NCBI GenBank assembly: GCA_947085035.1
Contig: CAMTUW010000010.1
Location: 1 to 64,000 of the forward strand
DNA length: 64,000 nucleotides
Direction of reading: 5' to 3'
DNA from: CAMTUW01 sp947085035
GTDB taxonomy: Bacteria; Actinomycetota; Coriobacteriia; Anaerosomatales; PHET01
Shown: positions 33,985 to 41,316 of the stretch, one piece after another
Position numbering within the stretch: position 1 is the first letter of the stretch
Layout: every line of letters begins with the position of its first letter
Position numbers and translations under genes: made by a program
The notes under the pieces: model-generated
What the model saw: the letters and a program-made list of their open reading frames with translations, nothing else
Told to the model about the DNA's origin: nothing
Database searches by the model: none

Positions 33985-35144
33985 CCTGCGACAACTGAGT
34001 GAATGGACTCGCACCCCACGTGCGTGCACTTCACTACGCGAGGTGATGGCCGCTGGTAGGTGGAGACATACGTGTGAGGAGGTGTCCCCCATGGAACGAC
34101 ACAACGCACCCGCCAAGTCACTCGCGTCGTCGACGCACTCATCGGCGGCCCAGTGACCAAAGAGGATTCCACTTTCAGCATCTCATCAGGAATCGCGTAC
34201 GTGATGCCCGTGAATCCGCGTCCGTCCTCGCTGGAGCCCTCGAGAAGGTAGAACGGCAGGACGTAGAGCTGGTCGTAGCCGAGAGGGTCATTCATGTAGC
34301 TCATCGAGATGCTCTCGACAGTTCCTGCCGACTGCCCATCGAGGCCGAAGAACTGGGCCCGCCCGTTCCGAGCCGCGTCCAGCGCCTGCTCGGGAGTCTT
34401 GAGAGCGTATTCTGCGAAGGGCTCGATGTTTCGCCATACCGACATGGCGCCGAGAATCCTTCCATCCTCTCCGAACTGAACGATGACCTTGGGGCCCACG
34501 CCTTTGTCGAATGCGAATCCGGCGAGCGGCTTGTGGCTGAAGCGGGCTTCGACCATGTAGGGCCTCGCGACCCAGGCACCATTCTCGTATGTGCTGACGA
34601 CGTTGCCCCTGTTCACGTCCCGGAACTCGGCTGCCTCCGGCATCAGATCCATGTCGTTGAGAAAGGTCTCGGCGCGCTCACGGTATTGCTCGTCGGATAG
34701 GAACCGCTTCAGCGGCTGAGCCTGTTTCTCGAACCCCTTCGTGGTGTAGTCGAAAGACCCCGTTGCTCTATCCACCTCGAAAGAGGCGTTCGAGTCCGCG
34801 ATGACGAACGAGGCGGGCAACTCCTGAGCCTTACCCGCGAAGCCGAGCCTGCGGGCCTGGGACTCGAATGAGGCCCGCGAGACATCCGCCGGCTTCACCC
34901 TGTACACCATCATCCGCGTCGGCAGGGATTCCGTCGCCGCCCGGGATTCAAGCGCACGAGGGCCACCACCGGGGCCCATGCCGTCCTGAGGCGAGATGGT
35001 GAGTACGACGTTGCGCTCCGCAGGTCTGGTTTGTGACTGCGGTCGCGTCGCGCTTGACGTAATCTCGCAGCCGACCACCAGCGCCCCCAAGGCGAGGACC
35101 AAGACGACTCTGAGCGCAGAAACCAAGCTTCTCACGTACTGCAC
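33921..35144 (-). CDS. secreted lipoprotein of unknown function with doubtful C-terminus
   Basis: A 407-residue lipoprotein. It has a signal peptide ending LGALVVGC and a polar linker (TSSATRPQSQTRPAERN). The mature domain (about 75-335) has YRVKPADVSRASFESQARRL and a repeated beta pattern (GVGPKVIVQFGEDGRILG, TPEQALDAARNG). I do not recognise the family. After STTRV (about residue 340) the sequence turns cysteine-, tyrosine- and tryptophan-rich with lower GC3, which looks like read-through of non-coding DNA; a frameshift or recent loss of the stop is possible. It also overlaps the convergent small gene. It is encoded downstream of the surface-protein terminator. Confidence 0.72.
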   Translation of the reverse strand: MQYVRSLVSALRVVLVLALGALVVGCEITSSATRPQSQTRPAERNVVLTISPQDGMGPGGGPRALESRAATESLPTRMMVYRVKPADVSRASFESQARRLGFAGKAQELPASFVIADSNASFEVDRATGSFDYTTKGFEKQAQPLKRFLSDEQYRERAETFLNDMDLMPEAAEFRDVNRGNVVSTYENGAWVARPYMVEARFSHKPLAGFAFDKGVGPKVIVQFGEDGRILGAMSVWRNIEPFAEYALKTPEQALDAARNGRAQFFGLDGQSAGTVESISMSYMNDPLGYDQLYVLPFYLLEGSSEDGRGFTGITYAIPDEMLKVESSLVTGPPMSASTTRVTWRVRCVVPWGTPPHTYVSTYQRPSPRVVKCTHVGCESIHSVVAGQMILALAAISVRLVRCQPSK

Positions 35145-35164
35145 CTCCCGCAGACATCGTACCG

Positions 35165-35200
35165 AAAAAAGTGGAAGGGACCGCTTTCGCAGTCCCTTCC
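35165..35200 (-). terminator. intrinsic terminator of the surface-protein gene
   Basis: On the minus strand a perfect 9-bp stem GGAAGGGAC/GTCCCTTCC (35192-35200 with 35173-35181) closes a CGCTTTCGCA-type loop and is followed by AC and a six-T run (35165-35170). A second 8-bp hairpin (AGCGACTC/GAGTCGCT, 35211-35231) lies just before it. This is the clearest intrinsic terminator in the window. Confidence 0.88.
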
Positions 35201-35240
35201 GGCTTCGCGGAGCGACTCAACGCGAGTCGCTGGGGAACCG

Positions 35241-38200
35241 TCACGAAACAAACGAGCGACCCAAGCGACGCAGGGCGACACCAAGTGCGCCCGCCGCAAG
35301 CGCTGCCAGAGCGAGAAGCGTCCACTCCCCACCCGTGAAGGGCAGGAAGGGTTCCCCGGTCTGGACTCGCCAGTCGTCACGATCATTCGTGCTGTTGTCA
35401 TCGCCGGGAGTCGTAACGACGACGACGTTGTCGATCCTGGTCACGCTGTCTGGAAGATCACTGTCGATGCGGACGCTGTAGGTGAACTCCTGAGGGCCGG
35501 CCTCAGGACTCAAGGGACCAGCGACCTCCCACGTGATCCGACCGCCCGCGACCGAGCCTCCACCGGCATTCGTCACCGTGACATACCGCTCGTCGAAGTC
35601 ATCGACGATCGTGATGCCGGATGCGTCCCCATCGCCTACATTCTCGTAGGTGACGGTGTAGATGACGGTGTCCCCCGCAATGGCGCGGGTCTTGTTGGCG
35701 GACTTTTCGATGCTCATGTCTGGCTTGGGAGTGAAAGGCAGCGCAACGTCGACGAATGCATCGTCTTCGCCTCTCACCTCATGGCCTGCGGCGTCAACCG
35801 CGGTGGCCACCACGACGTTCGTGGTGGGTTCTGCAGGCGATGCGGTCATGGTGAACGTGACCGGCTCACCTTCGATCGGCAGAGATGCGAGCGTACCCAC
35901 GACACCGAGCTTATCGTCGGTCAGAGCCACGTTGAACAGATCGACGTCCCCGAGGTTCGACACCACGTAGGTGTAGACCACGGATTCTCCGAGCACGATC
36001 TCTGTCGGTGAAACCGTCTTCACGACGCCGATCGCAGGAGCGACCACGTCGACGAATTCGGGCTCACTGCTATCAACAGACCCGTAGAACTCCGTCTCGG
36101 GAGTGCCGTACCAGCCAGTGGCCGTGCCGATGTTGGTGACGTCAGCAGCTATGGCCTGGATGATGCTCACCGTGTCAGACGCCCCCGGAGCGAGTGCCGG
36201 TATCGTCCCGACCGGACCGAGTATGTCGTCGGTCACCGCTATGTTGAACAAGGCGATGTCGCCCTCGTTCTTCACCAGGAAGGTGTAGGTGACCGGAGTA
36301 CCGCTGAGTACGACGTTACTCGAGGCGGACTTGAGGATGCTGATGCCGGGATTGAAGACCTGCACCGTCACGGTGTCGGTCTCACTGTACTCGTTCTCGA
36401 ACTCGTCGTAGCCCGTGACCGTGACGACGTTGGTCGTGGTCTCGTCGAGCACCGCGCTCTTGGTGAGCGTGACCGGCTCGCCCCCGACAGGGAGTTCGTC
36501 GATCGTGCCGATGTGACCAAGCTTGTCGTCGTGGACCATGAGCGAGTAAAGCGGTGCGTCACCCGTGTTGGTGACGGTGAACGTGTATTCCACCGTCGAC
36601 CCTGAGACCACCGGGCTGGGTGAAGCGGACTTCTCGACCGTGAACGACGGAGAGAGCGCGTCGACACTGGCCGGATCGGTAGCGAGCACCGAGCCTGCGA
36701 AGTCCGTCTCCTCCGTGCCGTAGGAGGCCTCAACAGTGCCGATGTTGGTGACGTCGCCACTGATGACGGCGCTCTTGGTGAGCTGTGTCGGAGCACCGGG
36801 CATCAGGTGCTCGATGGTTCCGATCTCACCGAGGATGTCGTCGGTGACGACGACGTCATGGAGCATGATGTCGCCGGTGTTCTCGATCGTGTAGGTGTAG
36901 ACGACGGTGTCGCCCACGACCACGCGCTCGCGATCGACGGTCTTTTCGATCCGGATGCGCGGGTCGAACACCTCGACCGTGGCGCTGTCTGAATCGGAGA
37001 CCCGGTGCTGGTACTGGTCGCGTCCGGTGACCTCACCGAGGTTCTCGGTGGTGTCGAAGAGCGCGACACCCGCGGTGAGCGTGGAGGACTGTCCCACGCC
37101 GAGCATCGGGATCGTGCCGATACCTCCCAGCTTGTCGTCGGTCACAACCAGGTCGTAGAGCACGACATCACCGACGTTTTCGACGACGTAGGTGTAGGTC
37201 ACCATGCCGCCCTTGATGGTCGGGTTCGGCGAACCCTGCTTGTCGATCTCGACCTTCGGCGAGACCACGCGAACGCTGGCCTCGCTCGAATCTGTCACCG
37301 ACCCGTAGAACTCCGTCTCGGGAGTGCCGTACCAGCCGGTGGCCGCGCCGACGTTGGTCGTGTCTTCGGCCAGGTTCGTCGTGATGCTCACCGTGTCAGA
37401 GGCCCCCGGAGCGAGCGCCGGGATCACCCCGACCGGACCGAGCTTGTCGTCGGTCACCTCTATGCCGAACAGGGCGATGTCGCCCTCGTTCTTCACGAGG
37501 TAGGTGTAGATGACCTCGCCGCCCGGCAGCACCACGCCGCTCGAGGCGGACTTGACGATGCTGAGAGCGGGGTTGAAGACCTGCACCATAGCCTCGTCGC
37601 GATCCGTCACTCGCAGAGCGAGTGCGTCATCACCGCGCACGGTGGCCACGTTGGTGGTCGTCGTGGTGAGAACCGCTTCTGCGGTCAGGGTCACCGTCTG
37701 GCCAGGGGCCATCGTTCCGATGGCGGCACCGGGAACAGCGAGCTTGTCGTCGCTAAGGGTCACGTCATACAGCGTGTCCTGACCGGAGTTGGTCACGACG
37801 TAGGTGTACTCGACATCAGCCGGGTTCACCGCTCTTGTCGGCGCCGCGGTCTTCTTGACCGAGATCGCCGGCTTGAGGATATCTACGCTGTGTCCGTCCT
37901 GCGCGAAGATCGGCGCCCCGATGATCGGTGTGCCGTCCACCCGTGCGGTGTTCGGCAACGGGTCGGGGTCGCCCGCGAGCACTGTGCGCGTCGCGTTGAT
38001 CGTCTGGCTCGCGCCTGAGGCAAGCGTGCCGAGATTCCGGTTCAGCCCGAGGAGCGGGTCTGTCACGACCACATTCGTCAAGGCGTAGTTGCCCGAGTTC
38101 GTGACTTCGATTCTGTAGGTGATCACGTCTCCGACATGGGCAAGAGCAGGTCCGCTCTTGTCAATCGTCAGTGCCGACGTGATGAAGAGGTTCCCGAAGT

Positions 38201-39980
38201 CCTTACCGGTGATATTCGAACCATTGGCGACCGAGAAGCTGCCTGTCGGCTCGACCAAGGCCAACCAGCCGGACTTCTGGACCTCGTAGACCTTGTACGA
38301 ACCAGGAATCACGCCGGCGAAGCTGTAGGCGCCACCGGCCCCTGTGACAACCTGCGCGTATGTGGTCTCCACCGAACCGACGACCCGCTTCAGCACGATG
38401 TCCCAGCCGGGCAGGCCCGCGCTTGAAGCCGAGTCGAACTTGCGGCCGCTGACCGATGAGTCATACGTGAAGGAGTTCGTCCGGTTGGCGTTCAAGGTCT
38501 CATTCGGCGATGTGCCAAGGAGGACATCGGCGCCACCGTAACTCACGAACCAACTGATGTTGGTGATGCTCGCCCCCATGGGTACCGATACGGAAGCCGT
38601 GTAGGGACCTGAGCCTATTAAGTTCGTGGTGACTGCAGGAGCGCCGTTGACCGAGTAGCGCACGAACGGCACTCCGCCCACAGGCACAGCATCGATCGAC
38701 AGCGACCACGTCTTGATGACGTCAGGCACGTAGTTGCCGACTACGATGTTCCTGACCTCATCGCGAGCAAGCGACAGGCTCATGGGGAGTGGTGTGGAGT
38801 TCGTCCACGGTGTCTGCAGCGTCTCGTTCAGACTGTAGTCACCTGCAAGAAGCCCCGTGAACGTGAACGCCCCGCCAGCGCCGGAAGTAGCGGTCGCTGT
38901 GAACGGGAACTCGCCCAGGTAGTTCAATGTGAACTGCCAACCGCTCAGGCCCGGCTCGTTCGTCTGCTTCACACCGTCACGATTGATGTCATGGAACTTG
39001 ACGCCCCGGATCTCACCCTTGGGCGCGGCCTGCTTGCCAACGGGAACAGAGATCGTGTTCTGACCGACGCCATCACCGTTCCACGTGATGAAGCGGCCCT
39101 GCGCGCTCGAGCCTGGGTACTCCATGGCGCCGAAGCGCGGGGTGGGCCTTGACTGCCAGTACGGAGTGAGAGCGAGATGCACTTGGAAGTAGACGACCCC
39201 GTAAGACCCTTTGGGGATCACGAGGTCGCTTGAGGGAGTGCTCATCTCCACGTTGTAGTACTGGGTCCCCGGACCGACGTACTCGGAGAAGTACGAAGAT
39301 ATGTCCTGCGATCCCGCGGGATACGGGACCGCGTTCGTCAGAGTCGAGCCCGGAGTGGCGAAGAACCGGAAGTCGCGTGCGCCGTCAACGGCGATGGCGT
39401 TCTTGCCGGTGTCCAGATAGTCCCACGCCGTCTTGAAGCCCGGGAAGCGCAGGTCTCCAGCGCCGCCCGTGTTGTCGACGACTATTCGAACGGGAATCCA
39501 ATCCCCCTCCTTATACTCGCCGAGATTCGATTTCTGCCAGCCCACTTGTGACGCAGGCGAAACGCGCCACGCCTCCCAGTCGGCGCTCGTGAAACCAGCG
39601 TACGGGGCTGTCGAAAGAACCGAGAGGGCGCTCATCGGCGCCATCCTCAGTACTGCTGCCGGGGCTTGGGGCTCATCGCCCGAGCCTGTTGACGTGTCTG
39701 CCGACCCCTCCTGTGCGTCACCGGACTCGGGCTCTGTCGTCGTCGGGGCAGCTTCGACCGAAGGGTCGGGCGCTGGATCCGATGACGTCTTGCCCTCGTC
39801 CGGCGTGCCGACGTCAGGTACGGGAACCTCTGCTACCGGAACCGACTCGTTTGAGTTCGACTCTGATACCGGAGGGGCCGCGAAGCCTGAGCCGGCGAGT
39901 GACAGGGTGAAGGTCATGGCGACGAATGCTGACATGACTCGCATGAACATGCTGTCGCGCCTGTACAGTGAGTGTGTCAT
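35241..39980 (-). CDS. LPXTG-anchored surface protein with Cna_B/SdrD-like and DUF11 repeats
   Basis: A 1579-residue cell-wall protein. It has a signal peptide (about 1-35), a Pro/Glu/Ser/Thr-rich spacer (36-110) and an N-terminal domain (120-330). Two Cna_B/SdrD-like domains follow (330-410 with the Ca-binding-like DINRDGVKQTNEPG; 515-605). Nine DUF11-type beta-sandwich repeats of about 100 residues (about 600-1510) share patterns such as TYTYVVxNxGD and VTDDKLG. The C-terminus has the sortase motif LPFTG (1546-1550), a hydrophobic helix and an RRLGRS tail. It should be covalently attached to peptidoglycan and act as a long stalk or adhesin. AGGAGGTGAG sets the ATG. A terminator follows and a CRP-like site precedes it. 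Confidence 0.92.
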   Translation of the reverse strand: MTHSLYRRDSMFMRVMSAFVAMTFTLSLAGSGFAAPPVSESNSNESVPVAEVPVPDVGTPDEGKTSSDPAPDPSVEAAPTTTEPESGDAQEGSADTSTGSGDEPQAPAAVLRMAPMSALSVLSTAPYAGFTSADWEAWRVSPASQVGWQKSNLGEYKEGDWIPVRIVVDNTGGAGDLRFPGFKTAWDYLDTGKNAIAVDGARDFRFFATPGSTLTNAVPYPAGSQDISSYFSEYVGPGTQYYNVEMSTPSSDLVIPKGSYGVVYFQVHLALTPYWQSRPTPRFGAMEYPGSSAQGRFITWNGDGVGQNTISVPVGKQAAPKGEIRGVKFHDINRDGVKQTNEPGLSGWQFTLNYLGEFPFTATATSGAGGAFTFTGLLAGDYSLNETLQTPWTNSTPLPMSLSLARDEVRNIVVGNYVPDVIKTWSLSIDAVPVGGVPFVRYSVNGAPAVTTNLIGSGPYTASVSVPMGASITNISWFVSYGGADVLLGTSPNETLNANRTNSFTYDSSVSGRKFDSASSAGLPGWDIVLKRVVGSVETTYAQVVTGAGGAYSFAGVIPGSYKVYEVQKSGWLALVEPTGSFSVANGSNITGKDFGNLFITSALTIDKSGPALAHVGDVITYRIEVTNSGNYALTNVVVTDPLLGLNRNLGTLASGASQTINATRTVLAGDPDPLPNTARVDGTPIIGAPIFAQDGHSVDILKPAISVKKTAAPTRAVNPADVEYTYVVTNSGQDTLYDVTLSDDKLAVPGAAIGTMAPGQTVTLTAEAVLTTTTTNVATVRGDDALALRVTDRDEAMVQVFNPALSIVKSASSGVVLPGGEVIYTYLVKNEGDIALFGIEVTDDKLGPVGVIPALAPGASDTVSITTNLAEDTTNVGAATGWYGTPETEFYGSVTDSSEASVRVVSPKVEIDKQGSPNPTIKGGMVTYTYVVENVGDVVLYDLVVTDDKLGGIGTIPMLGVGQSSTLTAGVALFDTTENLGEVTGRDQYQHRVSDSDSATVEVFDPRIRIEKTVDRERVVVGDTVVYTYTIENTGDIMLHDVVVTDDILGEIGTIEHLMPGAPTQLTKSAVISGDVTNIGTVEASYGTEETDFAGSVLATDPASVDALSPSFTVEKSASPSPVVSGSTVEYTFTVTNTGDAPLYSLMVHDDKLGHIGTIDELPVGGEPVTLTKSAVLDETTTNVVTVTGYDEFENEYSETDTVTVQVFNPGISILKSASSNVVLSGTPVTYTFLVKNEGDIALFNIAVTDDILGPVGTIPALAPGASDTVSIIQAIAADVTNIGTATGWYGTPETEFYGSVDSSEPEFVDVVAPAIGVVKTVSPTEIVLGESVVYTYVVSNLGDVDLFNVALTDDKLGVVGTLASLPIEGEPVTFTMTASPAEPTTNVVVATAVDAAGHEVRGEDDAFVDVALPFTPKPDMSIEKSANKTRAIAGDTVIYTVTYENVGDGDASGITIVDDFDERYVTVTNAGGGSVAGGRITWEVAGPLSPEAGPQEFTYSVRIDSDLPDSVTRIDNVVVVTTPGDDNSTNDRDDWRVQTGEPFLPFTGGEWTLLALAALAAGALGVALRRLGRSFVS
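36080..37337. repeat. near-identical DUF11 repeat blocks inside the surface-protein gene
   Basis: A 37-bp stretch at 36080-36116 recurs exactly at 37301-37337, 1221 bp away, and the following ~120 bp remain highly similar. This spans four ~100-residue repeat units, so units 2 and 6 of the array are close copies. The pattern points to duplication of a multi-unit block or gene conversion. Confidence 0.8.
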
Positions 39981-40062
39981 CGCCGCTCACCTCCTGCCAT
40001 GATCTGGCCGGAGACACGTCTCGCCTGCAGGGGGTACGGTCGAGACGTCTGAAGAACGACGA

Positions 40063-40101
40063 AAACCGACCTGCTCTCCTTGGAGAGTCCTGGGTCGGTT
40101 T
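40063..40101 (-). promoter_or_regulatory. terminator-like leader hairpin upstream of the surface-protein gene
   Basis: On the minus strand a 9-bp stem AAACCGACC/GGTCGGTTT encloses a second stem CTCTCC/GGAGAG with a 2-nt AA loop and is followed by TCGTCGTTCTTC. If transcription starts upstream near the TTGACA, this sits in the leader about 80 nt before the start codon and could act as an attenuator. Alternatively it ends transcription from the acyltransferase side. Confidence 0.6.
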
Positions 40102-40194
40102 CACTATTAGCTCCCCGCTGACGAGATGAGTGACCAGTGTGCGGTCAGCGGATCAATGCTTCCCATGGATTGAAGAAGATCCTGTATGGAAACG

Positions 40195-40200
40195 TGTCAA
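40195..40200 (-). promoter_or_regulatory. putative -35 of the surface-protein promoter
   Basis: A perfect TTGACA reads on the minus strand. The -10 at 16-18 nt spacing is poor (TTCTTC region), as expected of an activator-dependent promoter. Start of transcription would be near 40163. Confidence 0.45.
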
Positions 40201-40214
40201 CCGGCGCTCCGCCG

Positions 40215-40230
40215 TGTGAGATACGTCACA
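40215..40230. promoter_or_regulatory. CRP/FNR-family operator (TGTGA-N6-TCACA)
   Basis: TGTGAGATACGTCACA is a perfect match to the CRP-family consensus palindrome. Its centre lies about 25 bp upstream of the TTGACA, that is near -58 relative to the predicted start, close to a class I activator position. No crp-type gene is in this window. Confidence 0.6.
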
Positions 40231-40381
40231 ATTCGCACCTCACCCCATATTTACCCAATGAGCCGGTCTTAAACATCGCTCTTTCAGTGCTATTTCTTCA
40301 CATCCTCACTTCACCCCTCACGAAGCGTCAGTTTCGCGCGCATAACGACGAACCGCCATGGCGATGCGTTAGCCATCCTCG

Positions 40382-41284
40382 TCAGCGAGGCGAGGGGGAT
40401 CTGCGAGAGCGCCGCAGCACGCGTTGCACCTGCGTGTCCGCGAGGTTGAGCGCCTCGACGGCGATCCACAGCGTGACGAAGTACGCGAGCAGATACTGCG
40501 TGCTCTCGAGCCCCGCTAGCATCGGGGAGCGCTGCACCGCGTAGTGGATGAGGTACGCCGGGAACGACAGCAGGCTCAGGTGGGCCATCACACGTAGCAC
40601 GCCCTCTGGCCACGAGGCCATCCGGCGCTGTAGCCAACCCACGACCCAGGCCGATCGCATGAGTGCGATGCCAAGCCCGAACTCGAAGACCCTCGCGAAC
40701 GTGAACCAGTCTGCGGCGCGCGACGTTGGCCAATAGCGGTACAAAAGCACACGCGACAGGAGCGACACCGCCAGCAGGACCGCCAGCGTGATGCCCGGCC
40801 GACTCCGCATGGCGGCCGACAGCCACGGGAACAGCAGGTAGAGCGTGAATATGACGCCGATGAACCAGCCGGTTGGAAGTACCATATCGGTCCACGGACG
40901 GCCGGTGAACGCGAAAAGGCCAGCGGCGTCCAGTATCCACGAGACGACGTCGGCGCCGTGGCCGCGAGCCGCCTCGAAGCCCATGATCAGCGGAGTGACG
41001 GCCATCGACATCCAGTAGACCGGGTAGATGCGGGCAAAGCGCCTTCGCAAGAAGGTGAACGCGTAAGCGCGCGGATCGGGGTGGTTGTACTCGAGGACGG
41101 CTCCGCTCAGCACTATGAGGAACGTGACACCCAGCCCGCCCAACGTGACGTAGTAGATCCCGGGCAGGCCGAAGGCATTGCCGAAAGGGTGGTCGAACCG
41201 CTGGAGGAGGTGCACTCCGATGACGAGCGCCACGCCAAGAATCCGCCACAGGTCGAAAAGCGGAATCCTCGCCTTGACCGTCAT
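40382..41284 (-). CDS. acyltransferase family 3 (OafA-like) membrane protein
   Basis: A 300-residue integral membrane acyltransferase. Family features include the N-terminal block FDLWRILGVALVIGVHLLQRF with the catalytic-type His, the FLRRRFARIYPVYW motif, and about eight to nine helices ending in FPAYLIHYAV. Members O-acetylate exported glycans, peptidoglycan or lipids. The start MTVKARI follows AGAGG; a GTG nine codons earlier is the alternative. It lies about 30 nt downstream of lon and may share its transcript. Confidence 0.9.
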   Translation of the reverse strand: MTVKARIPLFDLWRILGVALVIGVHLLQRFDHPFGNAFGLPGIYYVTLGGLGVTFLIVLSGAVLEYNHPDPRAYAFTFLRRRFARIYPVYWMSMAVTPLIMGFEAARGHGADVVSWILDAAGLFAFTGRPWTDMVLPTGWFIGVIFTLYLLFPWLSAAMRSRPGITLAVLLAVSLLSRVLLYRYWPTSRAADWFTFARVFEFGLGIALMRSAWVVGWLQRRMASWPEGVLRVMAHLSLLSFPAYLIHYAVQRSPMLAGLESTQYLLAYFVTLWIAVEALNLADTQVQRVLRRSRRSPSPR

Positions 41285-41316
41285 GTCACCTCTACTATCG
41301 GATTCCCTCACCGGTT

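Larger units (their letters stand above)
40102..40381. other. 280-nt intergenic region between the surface-protein and acyltransferase genes
   Basis: This gap is notably AT-richer than its surroundings, especially 40225-40330. It holds the CRP-like palindrome and the TTGACA described separately. No open frame with a ribosome site and no RNA gene were recognised. Confidence 0.6.

Noticed and set aside
34091..34156. A 21-codon frame with a good GAGGAGG site (MERHNAPAKS...)
   Set aside because: Too short, Ser/Ala-rich and without a partner gene; it lies in the doubtful tail region of the lipoprotein gene. A leader peptide cannot be excluded but is not supported.
35241..39980. Possible CRISPR or tandem DNA repeat array
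   Set aside because: The repetition is protein-level DUF11 repeats in one long frame with diverged DNA, not short identical direct repeats with spacers.
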